64,000 bases of DNA from the NCBI RefSeq assembly GCF_003048905.1, contig NZ_PIRO01000003.1:85497-149496 (forward strand). Reading direction: 5' to 3'. The notes under the pieces are model-generated. The model saw only the letters and a list, made by a program, of their open reading frames with translations. It did no database searches and was not told the DNA's origin. Shown here piece after piece: positions 54,990-64,000 of this stretch. Origin of the DNA: Campylobacter concisus. Lineage in GTDB: Bacteria > Campylobacterota > Campylobacteria > Campylobacterales > Campylobacteraceae. Both the position numbers and the translations under genes were made by a program. Position 1 is the first letter of the stretch. Every line of letters begins with the position of its first letter.

Positions 54990-57000
54990 ATCCTATTCCT
55001 GCTCTTTCGTTTGGTGCTTTATATTTTGGTTGAAGATCATAGTGCATTAAAGCCTCTTGAATTTCTTGTCTGCTCTTACCTTCAGCTTGCATTTTCTCAC
55101 GAATTTCATCAACCTCTTTTTGGCGGATGGCACTATCTGGATGCTCAATAATATTACCTTTCGCACCATAGCCTCTAAATGCTGGTGGCATCTCCATTTT
55201 CATAATATCAAGTGGCTCATACACGATAGTCGGTAGTGTATCGCCCTCTTTCCAGCTAGTTAGAGTTCTGTTTAGCCAGTTTAGGTCGTCGCGTTTCGGA
55301 TAGTCTTCGCGGCAGTGCGCTCCGCGGCTCTCGGTGCGATCAAGCGCGCCTTTTGCGATACAAAGGGCTAGTTTTAGCATCTTTGGTACGCGGTAGGCCT
55401 CCTCAAGCTCAGGGTTGCCAAATAACGCCTTGTTTGTGACTTTAACGTCTAAAGATTGTTTGTAAAGCTCTTCTAGCTCTTTTACAGCTACGGCTAGACC
55501 TTCGCCTGTTCTAAAGATCGCCACGTGCTCCCACATGATGTCTTTCATCTTGTTTTTGATCTCAAATACGTTAAATTTACCCTCTTTTTCGACAAGGCTT
55601 TTTAGATAGTCTTCCTCTTTTTTAACGAATTTTTCGATATCTGCGGTATTTATATCTATCTCGTGGCTGCCGCAGTAGTCGGCAAAATAGTCCCCAACTA
55701 TCATACCGGCTACCACCGTTTCAGAAACGGAGTTGCCGCCTAGGCGGTTAAATCCGTGCATATCCCAGCACGCAGCCTCGCCGGCGCTAAATAGACCCGC
55801 TAGCGTAGGACTCTCGCCTGTAGGCTTAGTTTTTATGCCACCCATAGAGTAGTGCTGCATAGGTAGGATCGGCGCCCAGCCTTTACCGCGCTGTCGTCCA
55901 TTCTCGTCGGTATACACTTCGGTGTCGGCAGGATCGATACCGTTAAAAATTTCGCAAATTTCTTGAACATCGCGTAAGTTTTTCTCGATATGCTCGCGTC
56001 CTAGGATCGAGATATCTAGCCAAACGTGATATCCGTATGGGCTAGGTACGCCCTTACCTGCGCGGATATGCTCCATGATGCGGCGGCTTACGACGTCGCG
56101 GCTAGCTAGTTCTTTTTTCTCAGGCTCATAATCAGGCATAAAGCGATATCCGTCCACGTCGCGTAAAATTCCGCCGTCGCCGCGGCAACCTTCCGTTAGT
56201 AAGATACCGCTTGGAACGATAGGAGTCGGGTGAAACTGAACAGCTTCCATATTTCCTAGCTGAGCTACGCCGGTCTCAAGAGCGATGGCCGCGCCGATAC
56301 CTTCGCAAACTACGGCGTTTGTAGTGTGTTTATAAACCCTGCCGTAGCCGCCAGTGGCGATTAGCGTACCTTTTGCAACGTATGCCGTGATCTCGCCGTT
56401 AACTAGATCGCGAACGATCGCGCCGTAACAGCGGTTGTTTGCGTGGATTAGCGCGATAGCTTCTTTTCTATCGTGAATTTCTACGTTGTGCTTTAGAGCC
56501 TCGTTTGCTACGGCAAAAAGCATAGTGTGACCGGTGGCGTCGGCCGTAAAGCATGTTCTCCATTTTTTAGTTCCGCCAAAGTCGCGAGAGTGGATGAGTC
56601 CGTGGACCTCTTCTTTTTCTACGATAGTCGTTTTTTGAGCGTTGATGATAGCGCTTCTTTCGCCTTTTGTTATACGAGTCCAAGGCACGCCCCAAGCGGC
56701 TAGCTCGCGGATCGCCTTAGGCGCGGTTTGACAAAACATACGTGCAACTTGCTGATCACAGCCCCAGTCGCTACCTTTTACCGTGTCGGCAAAGTGCACA
56801 TCCTCGTTGTCACCTTCGCTCATTTTTGAATTTCCCAAAGAGGCTTGCATGCCGCCTTGCGCAGCCGCAGAGTGCGAGCGTTTTACAGGTATTAGGCTTA
56901 AAACGACGGTGCTTAAGCCCTTTTCTCCAGCAGCCACAGCAGCTCTAAGACCAGCTAGACCACCACCAATTACCAATGCATCATAATATTTTACATTCAT
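54982..57000 (-). CDS. frdA: Fumarate reductase flavoprotein subunit
   Basis: Reduces fumarate to succinate as terminal electron acceptor in anaerobic respiration; in C. jejuni the same complex also works as succinate dehydrogenase. The 672 residues start with the FAD loop [11 protein letters not shown] and the covalent flavin histidine H43 in [10 protein letters not shown]; substrate residues H-P-T-P and G-G-I further on. About 55240-56950 of this gene is clearly richer in GC (about 47-55 percent in lines counted by hand) than its ends and neighbours (about 32-43 percent), which suggests recombination with a higher-GC relative. Confidence 0.96.
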   Translation of the reverse strand: MNVKYYDALVIGGGLAGLRAAVAAGEKGLSTVVLSLIPVKRSHSAAAQGGMQASLGNSKMSEGDNEDVHFADTVKGSDWGCDQQVARMFCQTAPKAIRELAAWGVPWTRITKGERSAIINAQKTTIVEKEEVHGLIHSRDFGGTKKWRTCFTADATGHTMLFAVANEALKHNVEIHDRKEAIALIHANNRCYGAIVRDLVNGEITAYVAKGTLIATGGYGRVYKHTTNAVVCEGIGAAIALETGVAQLGNMEAVQFHPTPIVPSGILLTEGCRGDGGILRDVDGYRFMPDYEPEKKELASRDVVSRRIMEHIRAGKGVPSPYGYHVWLDISILGREHIEKNLRDVQEICEIFNGIDPADTEVYTDENGRQRGKGWAPILPMQHYSMGGIKTKPTGESPTLAGLFSAGEAACWDMHGFNRLGGNSVSETVVAGMIVGDYFADYCGSHEIDINTADIEKFVKKEEDYLKSLVEKEGKFNVFEIKNKMKDIMWEHVAIFRTGEGLAVAVKELEELYKQSLDVKVTNKALFGNPELEEAYRVPKMLKLALCIAKGALDRTESRGAHCREDYPKRDDLNWLNRTLTSWKEGDTLPTIVYEPLDIMKMEMPPAFRGYGAKGNIIEHPDSAIRQKEVDEIREKMQAEGKSRQEIQEALMHYDLQPKYKAPNERAGIGYE

Positions 57001-57014
57001 CTTCTAGCTCCTTT

Positions 57015-57713
57015 TTAATGGCTGATCCACACGAAATCGGCGATTAGCGCAATTATAGCAAGTATGCCATAAACGGCAAATACAATTGTTTTTGCCTTAT
57101 TTCTTTTGACAAACATTTCGTGCTTATTTGCACCATCAATGCTTATCCATTTGACATACAAGCGGTACATACCGATACTAGCGTGAACGACCATAAAAAC
57201 AAGTAGTGCGAAGTAGAAAATTTCTAGTTGATGAAATGCAGCCGCTGATTTATCTGCAGTAATATGTCCTCCAAAGACTATATCCACTAAGTGTGCGCTG
57301 GCTGCAAAAAATAGCGCAAAACCGGTTAAAAACTGAAACCACCAAAGCGTAGTATCAAGGTGCTTCATGCGGTCTTTGTGGCCTCTAAACATTAGATATT
57401 GTCTATAGTTTGCTGGAAATTTTCTCATAGCTAAAAATGCATGAGCGATAAAAATGGCAAATATTACCGCGGCAATAACGTTAGTAATCCACCAAGTAGC
57501 TTCTCCAAATAAAAATTTAGCTTCCGCAAATCCTACGACAGCGTTAAATGCGTCTTTACCAAGTAGTATAGTAGAAGTAAAAACCATATGGCACAATATA
57601 AAACAGGCCAAAATAAACCCTGTAATACTTTGCCATCTATCCCAAGCGGCTGGAGTGCGACTTTTTTTGTCGTCCGACCGTTTTCCCAAAAAACCTTCTA
57701 TAAGCCCGGTCAT
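57015..57713 (-). CDS. frdC: Fumarate reductase cytochrome b subunit
   Basis: Di-heme membrane anchor that oxidises menaquinol. The 232 residues have five membrane helices. Likely heme histidines are H42, H91, H141 and H177, close to H44, H93, H143 and H182 of the Wolinella protein, and E64 matches the quinol-site glutamate E66. The ATG follows a strong AGGAGGG ribosome site. First gene of frdCAB. A 28-base palindrome lies about 38 bases upstream and could be an operator. Confidence 0.95.
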   Translation of the reverse strand: MTGLIEGFLGKRSDDKKSRTPAAWDRWQSITGFILACFILCHMVFTSTILLGKDAFNAVVGFAEAKFLFGEATWWITNVIAAVIFAIFIAHAFLAMRKFPANYRQYLMFRGHKDRMKHLDTTLWWFQFLTGFALFFAASAHLVDIVFGGHITADKSAAAFHQLEIFYFALLVFMVVHASIGMYRLYVKWISIDGANKHEMFVKRNKAKTIVFAVYGILAIIALIADFVWISH

Positions 57714-57722
57714 GAGCCCTCC

Positions 57723-57753
57723 TAAGAAATTTGAAATAAATTATCATTTCTTA
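57723..57753 (-). promoter_or_regulatory. Inverted repeat beside the frdC ribosome site
   Basis: TAAGAAAT (57723-57730) and ATTTCTTA (57746-57753) are perfect inverted repeats. One arm touches the AGGAGGG site of frdC (57717-57723) and the other overlaps the larger palindrome by three bases, so the two RNA hairpins could not fully form together. Confidence 0.35.
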
Positions 57754-57778
57754 ATACTAATTTAAATATTAGTATTAA
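57751..57778 (-). promoter_or_regulatory. 28-base palindrome upstream of frdCAB, possible operator
   Basis: TTAATACTAAT (57751-57761) and ATTAGTATTAA (57768-57778) form a perfect 11-bp inverted repeat with a 6-base centre. Length and symmetry suit a dimeric regulator. The remaining 54 bases to lgt hold nothing certain. Confidence 0.5.
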
Positions 57779-57832
57779 TTGATAAAGCTAATGCTAGCAG
57801 ATTTTTACTTTAATATTTTTTAAACACTTATA

Positions 57833-58648
57833 TTAGAGCTTTGAAAATTTTTTATAAAGCATGGCATAAATAAAAATTCCAAAACCACACATGATAAGTG
57901 ATAAAATTTGACCCATTGAAAGATTAAAAATAATAAATCCAAGCCCTGAGTCAGGTTCTCTAAAAAACTCGCAAATAAATCTTGCAAAAGTGTATAAAAT
58001 AGCATAAAGCGCGATCAGCTCGCCATTAAATTTCTTAAATTTTCTATATAAAAATAAAATAATAAAAATAACTAAACCTTCTAAGAATGCCTCATAAAGT
58101 TGGCTAGGATGTCTTGGTTGGCCAAAAACATTTATCGCCCAAGGCACATCTGTAACTCGTCCAAAAAGCTCTTGATTTAAGAAATTTCCGATCCTGCCAA
58201 ATGTATAGCCAAAAGGTATGCAAACCGCACAAAGATCAAGTAGCTGCCATAAATTTTGTTTATACCTTTTGCAAAATAGATATGTCGCAAGCAAAAAGCC
58301 AACTACTGCTCCGTGGTAACTCATGCCACGAATTCCTATAAATTCGCCGTTATGAAATGGATTAAAAATTTGCCAAGGCTGTGTCAAGTAGTAGCTTACT
58401 TCGCCTGAATATACTAAAACCCAGCCGAGCCTAGCGCCTAAAATAACGCCTATTTCAACCCAGAAAAAGTAATTATCCAAAAGCTGATTTGAGATTGGGA
58501 TTTTATCTTTTTTAACGAGATACTTTGCCATGGCAAGTGCCAAAACAAGGGCTAAGATATACATAAGCCCATACCAGTGCACGCTAAAGCCAAAGACGCT
58601 AAAGGCGACTGGGTTAAAGTGGTTATAAATGTCGTTCCAAATTTCCAT
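57833..58648 (-). CDS. lgt: Prolipoprotein diacylglyceryl transferase
   Basis: Adds diacylglycerol to the lipobox cysteine of prelipoproteins, such as FlpA and the binding lipoprotein in this window. The 271-residue membrane protein has about seven helices, the R-G-M-S-Y-H-G-A region and the Lgt signature [13 protein letters not shown]. Start ATG 58648 has only a weak ribosome site. Confidence 0.95.
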   Translation of the reverse strand: MEIWNDIYNHFNPVAFSVFGFSVHWYGLMYILALVLALAMAKYLVKKDKIPISNQLLDNYFFWVEIGVILGARLGWVLVYSGEVSYYLTQPWQIFNPFHNGEFIGIRGMSYHGAVVGFLLATYLFCKRYKQNLWQLLDLCAVCIPFGYTFGRIGNFLNQELFGRVTDVPWAINVFGQPRHPSQLYEAFLEGLVIFIILFLYRKFKKFNGELIALYAILYTFARFICEFFREPDSGLGFIIFNLSMGQILSLIMCGFGIFIYAMLYKKFSKL

Positions 58649-58688
58649 TTTTACTTTCTTTTTAAAATTTTTGCGATTTTACAATGAT

Positions 58689-59330
58689 TTAGCTTTGATG
58701 AGCGAATAAACTCTTGCCACTAAGTGGTAGGGCTAAAAATTTAAATTCGCTTGCTTCAAATTCTTTGCAAAATTTAAATAGCTCGGCAAAATCAGCATCA
58801 TTTAAATTTACGCTCCAGATCGCTCCAAGGTCATTAAATTCTCTTTCAAACTCGCTTAAATTTTTAGTGGCAAAATAGTGCTCAAAGCGGCTTATCAGCG
58901 AAAACGGCGTAAAAAATTTGATCTCATCTTTTATCTCAAATTTCATCACGCCACCATCTTTTATCGCTTCATTTATCACATCATTTACAGCCCCAGAGTA
59001 GGCTCTTACAAGCCCTCCAGTGCCAAGCTTTATCCCACCAAAGTAGCGAACTATCAAGACCCCAACGTTTATAAGCCCCGCCCCTCTTAGCGCATTTAGG
59101 CTTGGCTGGCCGCTAGTGCCCTTTGGCTCGCCATCATCGCTTTGATTTTCAACGATTTGGCCGTATTTATTTAGCTCCCTTGTCGCCCAAACTACGTGAA
59201 CAGCCTTAAAATGCTCCTCTTTTAGGCTTTCATGCAAGCTTTTAAACGAGCTTATCGGGCACAAAAATGCTAAAAAATTTGACTTTTTTATATCAAGCTG
59301 GGCTTTAAAAATCCTATCAATCGTCTGCAA
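58689..59330 (-). CDS. yigZ: YigZ/IMPACT family protein
   Basis: A 213-residue protein of the UPF0029/IMPACT family. The N-terminal domain has K-S-N-F-L-A-F and the family signature G-E-P-K-G-T-S-G-Q-P, then V-R-Y-F-G-G-I-K-L-G-T-G-G-L-V-R-A-Y. The C-terminal part is the less conserved DUF1949-like domain. Molecular function is unclear; a nucleic-acid or translation link is assumed for the family. The start is TTG 59330, with weak AAGAG upstream. It is divergent from galU. Confidence 0.88.
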   Translation of the reverse strand: MQTIDRIFKAQLDIKKSNFLAFLCPISSFKSLHESLKEEHFKAVHVVWATRELNKYGQIVENQSDDGEPKGTSGQPSLNALRGAGLINVGVLIVRYFGGIKLGTGGLVRAYSGAVNDVINEAIKDGGVMKFEIKDEIKFFTPFSLISRFEHYFATKNLSEFEREFNDLGAIWSVNLNDADFAELFKFCKEFEASEFKFLALPLSGKSLFAHQS

Positions 59331-59456
59331 ATTTGCTCTTTTTTAAAAATTTTAAAAATCTTATCAATTTGCTAATTAAAGCCTTGTAAATTCAGACAAA
59401 TTTATATTATTAAGGAAAAGATAGTAGAATTTTGCAATTTTTCACGAAGGACTAAA

Positions 59457-60278
59457 ATGATACAAACTTGCCTATTTCCAGCGGCTGGATACGGAACGAG
59501 GTTTTTACCAGCTACAAAATCGCTCCCAAAAGAGATGTTGCCAATACTTACAAAACCGCTCATTCATTACGGCGTTGATGAGGCGCTTGAGGCTGGCATG
59601 GATAATATGGCCTTTGTCACAGGACGCGGGAAAAGGGCGCTTGAGGACTATTTTGACATTAGCTACGAGCTGGAAAAAGAGATCGCTGGTAGCTCAAAAG
59701 AGTCGCTACTTAGCGAGATAAGAAATTTGATGAACTCATGCACATTTTCATTTACTAGACAAAACGAGATGAAAGGGCTTGGACATGCTATTTATACGGG
59801 CAAAACGCTAGTTCGTGACGAGGCTTTTGGGGTTATTTTGGCAGATGATCTATGTATAAATGAAAATGGCGAGGGTGTGCTTTCACAGATGGTTAAAATT
59901 TATGAAAAGTATCGCTGCAGCGTAGTTGCAGTAATGGAAGTGCCAAAAGAGCAGACTAAGTCTTACGGCGTCGTAAGCGGTAGGTTTATAGAAGATGATC
60001 TCATAATGGTTGATGATATGGTTGAAAAGCCTGATCCTGCCGAGGCTCCGACAAATTTAGCGATAATCGGGCGCTACATCCTAACGCCAGATATTTTTAA
60101 CATCTTAGAGCGAACAAAACCAGGTAAAAACGGTGAAATTCAGATCACAGACGCGCTAAAAACGCAGGCAAAAGATGGCATGGTGCTAGCTTATAAATTT
60201 AGGGGTAAGAGGTTTGACTGCGGCAGCATCGATGGCTTTGTCGAGGCTACAAATTTCTTTTACGAGCGCAGTAAATGA
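59457..60278 (+). CDS. galU: UTP-glucose-1-phosphate uridylyltransferase
   Basis: Makes UDP-glucose for surface glycans. The 273 residues begin with the nucleotidyltransferase loop F-P-A-A-G-Y-G-T-R-F-L-P-A-T-K-S-L-P-K-E and include V-E-K-P and G-K-R-F-D-C-G. Start ATG 59457 follows GAAGGAC. It overlaps pgi by 4 bases (ATGA), so the two sugar-phosphate enzymes are co-expressed. Confidence 0.95.
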   Translation: MIQTCLFPAAGYGTRFLPATKSLPKEMLPILTKPLIHYGVDEALEAGMDNMAFVTGRGKRALEDYFDISYELEKEIAGSSKESLLSEIRNLMNSCTFSFTRQNEMKGLGHAIYTGKTLVRDEAFGVILADDLCINENGEGVLSQMVKIYEKYRCSVVAVMEVPKEQTKSYGVVSGRFIEDDLIMVDDMVEKPDPAEAPTNLAIIGRYILTPDIFNILERTKPGKNGEIQITDALKTQAKDGMVLAYKFRGKRFDCGSIDGFVEATNFFYERSK

Positions 60279-61495
60279 TAGAGACTTCATTTAAATTTAA
60301 CTTTGCAAGCAGCGAAGTTATCGACTCCTACGCCAAACGCATAAACGACGAGTACGAAAGCGGCGAGATAGGCTACTATCACCTGCCAGCTCTTGGGCAA
60401 AATTTACTAGGAGAGATCGAGGAGTATGAAAAGGGTCTTGCTCATATCAAAAATGTCGTGCTAGTTGGCATCGGCGGCAGTAGCCTTGGCGTAAAGGCGC
60501 TAAAATCAATGCTTGAAGGCTCAAAAGGGATAAAAAGAGAGCTTTTGTTTTTAGATAATGTCGATCCTTGCAGCTACAAAAGCACGCTTAGTGGGCTAAA
60601 TTTTGACGAGACGCTTTTTGTAATAAGCTCAAAATCAGGCAACACGATCGAGACTATCACCATTTTTAAGTGCTTGCTTGATGACTTTAAACCTCAAAAA
60701 TTAGGCAAAAATTTTCTCATTATAACTGATCCCGGGACAAATTTAGAAAATTTCGCCAAAGAAAATGGCATTAAATTTTTTAACATTCCAAAAAATGTGG
60801 GCGGAAGATTTAGCGTGCTAAGTGCGATCGGCCTTGTGCCTCTTGGTATCTGTGGCTATGATATAAAGGCACTTTTGGATGGTGCGCTTGCTTGCAAGAA
60901 GCAATACATCGAGCAAAAAGATAGCTCCATAGTCGCTAAAGCTTACCACTACGCCACTAGCAGAAATGCCAGTATAAATGTCATTTTTAGCTACTGCGAT
61001 AGATTTTTTGAATTTAACGACTGGTACGTGCAGCTTTGGGCGGAGAGCCTTGGTAAAAAAAGAGGCTATAAAAGGGTTGGTCTTACGCCAGTTGGACTTG
61101 TCGGTAGCCGTGATCAGCACAGCTTTTTGCAGCTTATCATGGACGGCATAAAAGATAAGAGCGTGACATTTATAAAGATAAAAGATCACGCAAGCGACAA
61201 GACTATCCCAAGCTTTAGCCTAAAAGGGCTTGAAGAGTGCGATTTTGTAGCAGGTCTAAGCCTAAATGAGCTTATAAATTTGCAGTGTGACGCAACGGCT
61301 ATGGCGCTGGTACAAGAGGGTATAAGCGTCGATACGATCACACTTGAGAGGCTTGATGAGTTTCATGCTGGCTGGCTCATTTTCTACTACGAGCTGCTTA
61401 CCTCAGCCACTGGTATCATGCTAGGCATCAACACCTACGATCAGCCAGGTGTTGAGATAGGAAAACGCATCCTAAAAACCATGCTTTTAAAGTAA
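60275..61495 (+). CDS. pgi: Glucose-6-phosphate isomerase, short form
   Basis: Interconverts glucose 6-phosphate and fructose 6-phosphate. At 406 residues it is the compact form of Campylobacterota. Motifs: G-I-G-G-S-S-L-G near residue 67, S-K-S-G-N-T-I-E-T, and G-S-R-D-Q-H-S-F-L-Q. With incomplete glycolysis in this genus its main job is probably gluconeogenesis feeding glycan synthesis, which suits the pairing with galU. The DUF1287 gene starts 3 bases after the stop. Confidence 0.95.
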   Translation: MIETSFKFNFASSEVIDSYAKRINDEYESGEIGYYHLPALGQNLLGEIEEYEKGLAHIKNVVLVGIGGSSLGVKALKSMLEGSKGIKRELLFLDNVDPCSYKSTLSGLNFDETLFVISSKSGNTIETITIFKCLLDDFKPQKLGKNFLIITDPGTNLENFAKENGIKFFNIPKNVGGRFSVLSAIGLVPLGICGYDIKALLDGALACKKQYIEQKDSSIVAKAYHYATSRNASINVIFSYCDRFFEFNDWYVQLWAESLGKKRGYKRVGLTPVGLVGSRDQHSFLQLIMDGIKDKSVTFIKIKDHASDKTIPSFSLKGLEECDFVAGLSLNELINLQCDATAMALVQEGISVDTITLERLDEFHAGWLIFYYELLTSATGIMLGINTYDQPGVEIGKRILKTMLLK

Positions 61496-61498
61496 GAA

Positions 61499-62044
61499 AT
61501 GAAGAAATTTCTGCTTTTGGCTCTTTTTGCCACGCAAGTTTTTGCCTTTTCGGCGAGCAAATTTGTAAATGACGCTAGGTCGCAGATCGGCGTGACGCTA
61601 AGTTACGATCCAAGCTACGAAAGACTTGCCTATCCTATGGGTGATGTGGATATCAAAAAGGGCGTTTGCACCGACGTTGTGGTAAGGGCACTACGTCATC
61701 AAGAGATGGATCTGCAAAGGCTCATTTTTGAAGATATGAGTAGAAATTTCGCGAGCTATCCTAAAAAATGGGAACTTAAAAAGGCTGATAAAAACATCGA
61801 TCACAGGCGTGTTTTAAACATCGCTACCTATCTAAAAAGAAAAGGTTTTGAGGTGAGTGATGATAAATTTTTACCAGGCGATATCGTCACATGGATGCTA
61901 CCAAGAAATCTCCCGCACATCGGCGTGATCTCAGATAAATTTGAAGGCCAAACGCCGCTTGTCATCCACAATATCGGCTCTGGCGTGCAAGAAGAAAACA
62001 TACTTTATAGCTACAAGATCACGGGGCATTTTAGACTAAAGTAG
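61499..62044 (+). CDS. DUF1287 family secreted protein
   Basis: A 181-residue exported protein with a signal peptide (about 1-17) and a DUF1287 domain (E. coli YijF is a member). It has G-V-C-T-D-V-V-V-R-A (about residue 56), D-H-R-R-V-L-N, P-G-D-I-V-T-W and P-H-I-G-V-I-S, a pattern like NlpC/P60-type cysteine hydrolases with C and H in place, so a cell wall role is possible but unproven. It follows pgi by 3 bases in the same operon. Confidence 0.82.
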   Translation: MKKFLLLALFATQVFAFSASKFVNDARSQIGVTLSYDPSYERLAYPMGDVDIKKGVCTDVVVRALRHQEMDLQRLIFEDMSRNFASYPKKWELKKADKNIDHRRVLNIATYLKRKGFEVSDDKFLPGDIVTWMLPRNLPHIGVISDKFEGQTPLVIHNIGSGVQEENILYSYKITGHFRLK

Positions 62045-62104
62045 CAAATGGCTTTTTAATCAAATTTTAGGCAAAATCGCAAAAAATAAATTCAAGGAAA
62101 AATA

Positions 62105-63694
62105 ATGTTAGAAGTTAGGGGACTTACTCAAAGATTTGCAAGCAGTTTGCTATTTGAGGATGTAAATTTAAAGCTAAATCGCCACAACAGATACGGACTA
62201 ATCGGTGCAAATGGCGCTGGTAAATCGACATTTTTAAAAATTTTAAGCGGAGCTATCGAGCCAACTAGCGGCGAGATCATCATAGAAAATGGACTAAAAG
62301 TTGGCGTGCTTGGGCAAGATCAGTTTGCGTTTGAAAATTTCACGCTAAAAGATGCGGTGCTTTATGGCAACAAACGCCTATATGACGCTGTTAAAGAGAA
62401 AGAAAAGCTCTATATGAGCGAGGAATTTACAGATGAGATAAATGAGCGCTTAAGCGAGCTTGAGATGATAAGTGCCGAGGAGGACCCAAGCTACGAGTAC
62501 GAGACTAGGATAGAAAAAATTTTAAGCTCGCTTGGACTAAATGAATTTGATAAGCTAATGAGCGAGGTCGAAAACTCAGATAAAGTTAAGGTTTTGCTAG
62601 CGCAGGTACTATTTCCAAAGCCAGACATCTTGTTTTTAGACGAGCCAACAAACAACCTTGATATAGACGCGATCGCATGGCTAGAAAACGAGCTAAACCG
62701 CCACGAGGGCACACTTGTGGTTATCAGCCACGATAGGCACTTTTTAAATAGAGTTTGCACAAATATTTTGGATGTGGATTTTAAGAAAATTCGCGAGTTT
62801 TCAGGCAACTACGACGACTGGTATATGGCTGCAAATTTAATCGCAAAGCAGCATGAAATGGAGCGTAATAAGAAGCTAAAAGAGAAAGAGGAGCTGGAGA
62901 AATTTATTGCGAGATTTTCAGCAAATGCGAGCAAGGCAAAGCAAGCGACCTCTCGTGCAAAACAGCTTGAAAAGCTCGATATTGCAGAGATCGCAGTATC
63001 AAGCAGGCGTGATCCTAGCATATTATTTCGTGCAAACCGTGAGATAGGAAATGAGCTAATAGAGCTTAAAAATATAAGTAAGAAATTTGATGATAAGGTG
63101 ATATTTGAAAACTTTAACTTTAAGCTCGAAAAGGGCGATAAGCTAGCCATCATCGGTCATAACGGCGTTGGTAAAAGTACGCTTTGTAAGATCATAATGG
63201 GCGAGCTAAAGCCTGACGCGGGAGAGGTGCATATAGGTGCGACCATCGAGCTAGGATATTTTGCGCAAGATACGGTAAATAAGATAGATGGCGAGCTAAA
63301 GCTTTATGAATATTTGCAAGATGCCAAAAACAAGGATATCGACGAGATCAGAAAGTGCCTTGGTAGGATGCTCTTTAGCGGCGCTGAGCAAGAAAAGGCA
63401 GTGGGCGCGCTAAGTGGTGGCGAAAAACACCGAGTAAGGCTAGCTCAGCTCATGCTTCACAGGCCAAATTTACTTGTCATGGACGAGCCAAATAACCACC
63501 TCGACCTTGAGGCTATCATCGCACTTGGCGAGGCATTTTATAACTTTAATGGCTCAGTCATCTGCGTAAGCCACGACAGGGAGCTAATAGACGCCTTTGC
63601 AAATAGAATTTTACACCTAAAAGGCAATGGCGAAGTGGTTGATTTTAAAGGTACATACGAAGAGTATAGAGCAAATTTAGGGCTTGAGAGCTAA
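62105..63694 (+). CDS. ybiT: ABC-F ATPase (YbiT-like)
   Basis: A soluble tandem ABC ATPase of the ABC-F class, acting on ribosomes, 529 residues (YbiT of E. coli is 530). Two ATPase units: Walker A G-A-N-G-A-G-K-S-T with Walker B I-L-F-L-D-E-P-T-N-N-L-D, and G-H-N-G-V-G-K-S-T with L-S-G-G-E-K-H-R-V and L-L-V-M-D-E-P-N-N-H-L-D. The second Walker B has P-N-N in place of P-T-N. Between them is the charged linker (about 245-300) typical of the class. No membrane segment. Start ATG follows CAAGGAAAAATA. Confidence 0.9.
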   Translation: MLEVRGLTQRFASSLLFEDVNLKLNRHNRYGLIGANGAGKSTFLKILSGAIEPTSGEIIIENGLKVGVLGQDQFAFENFTLKDAVLYGNKRLYDAVKEKEKLYMSEEFTDEINERLSELEMISAEEDPSYEYETRIEKILSSLGLNEFDKLMSEVENSDKVKVLLAQVLFPKPDILFLDEPTNNLDIDAIAWLENELNRHEGTLVVISHDRHFLNRVCTNILDVDFKKIREFSGNYDDWYMAANLIAKQHEMERNKKLKEKEELEKFIARFSANASKAKQATSRAKQLEKLDIAEIAVSSRRDPSILFRANREIGNELIELKNISKKFDDKVIFENFNFKLEKGDKLAIIGHNGVGKSTLCKIIMGELKPDAGEVHIGATIELGYFAQDTVNKIDGELKLYEYLQDAKNKDIDEIRKCLGRMLFSGAEQEKAVGALSGGEKHRVRLAQLMLHRPNLLVMDEPNNHLDLEAIIALGEAFYNFNGSVICVSHDRELIDAFANRILHLKGNGEVVDFKGTYEEYRANLGLES

Positions 63695-63706
63695 AATTTG
63701 TTATTT

Positions 63707-63730
63707 CTTGCTCCTGATTGTAGGGGCAAG
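63707..63730 (+). terminator. Hairpin terminator after the ABC-F gene
   Basis: CTTGCTCCT (63707-63715) pairs with AGGGGCAAG (63722-63730), one G-T wobble, 6-base loop, then AT-rich DNA. The following 63731-64000 is very AT-rich with no reading frame or RNA gene that I can support; it may hold the promoter of a gene beyond the window. Confidence 0.65.
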
Positions 63731-64000
63731 ATTAAAATTTATATTTACTACAAAATCTTGCAAGTATTAATCTAACCATATAAATTAAAAATAGCTTATA
63801 AAAATTATCAAAATCCAATAAAAAGACTTTATAAATAGGAAAGAAAATTAATAAGAAATTTCTAAAGTATTAGTAAGATTTGTAAAATAAAATTTATTAA
63901 ATAATATTTTTATGATGCTTAGTTTAAGGGCTCTATTTAAAAATTTAATAAATTTACTTTGCAATATGGTGATATTTACTTAGTTTTTACTTTCTAAAGT

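Overview
The window is a piece of a Campylobacter chromosome, most likely Campylobacter concisus or a close oral/enteric relative. The evidence is the low-GC, AAATTT-rich DNA, dense head-to-tail genes, many TTG/GTG starts with AAGG-type ribosome sites, and epsilonproteobacterial families: FlpA, FlgS, Pgp1/Csd4-type peptidase, a paired bacterial dynamin, frdCAB order, short Pgi and a long TrmB. The species call is inference. No rRNA, tRNA, CRISPR array, insertion sequence or prophage was found.

Layout. 1-6317: the end of pnp, a tandem universal stress protein, a 654-base gap with repeats and a long hairpin, and dnaE. 6332-9484: a hypothetical gene converging on a minus-strand cluster (DUF234 protein, FlgS kinase, nicotinamidase-like hydrolase). 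9595-13615: thiD and thiE flanked by two paralogous class V aminotransferases. 13652-29591: rodA divergent from a long plus-strand run that matches, from memory, the C. jejuni order: pseudouridine synthase, flpA (frameshifted), trmB, ftsE, ftsX, envC-like, pyrH, rpoZ, spoT, tyrS, nitronate monooxygenase-like, amiA, mnmC. It joins division (FtsEX, EnvC, amidase), stringent response and tRNA modification. 29650-39562: putP, then a nutrient block with an amino-acid ABC transporter, a NIT-domain chemoreceptor, an orphan binding protein and an M16 peptidase.

39704-43398: two hypothetical genes with flagellar-type promoter matches (sigma28 and sigma54-like), a small monooxygenase, and a Tat-exported S/N-oxide reductase that seems to have lost about 150 internal residues. 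43448-52797: a minus-strand run cdsA, dxr, uraA, pgp1, tsaD and a dynamin-like GTPase pair. 53008-54229: an Mrr-type endonuclease and a small membrane protein. 54270-57713: frdCAB fumarate reductase, with a GC-rich block in frdA and a long palindrome in its promoter region. 57833-63694: lgt, yigZ, galU, pgi, a DUF1287 protein and an ABC-F ATPase. The last 300 bases are AT-rich and without a gene.

The best leads are: (1) flpA, interrupted at CCC-TAA with an AAAGGAG three bases upstream, the same layout as the prfB +1 programmed frameshift; (2) an 18-bp RNA-like stem at 2292-2372 between two diverged 90-base direct repeats; (3) the in-frame deletion in the S/N-oxide reductase; (4) a sigma28-type promoter before an unknown 295-residue protein; (5) the frd palindrome and the mosaic GC content of frdA. 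All calls are by reading and memory of families; no database search or computed alignment was run.
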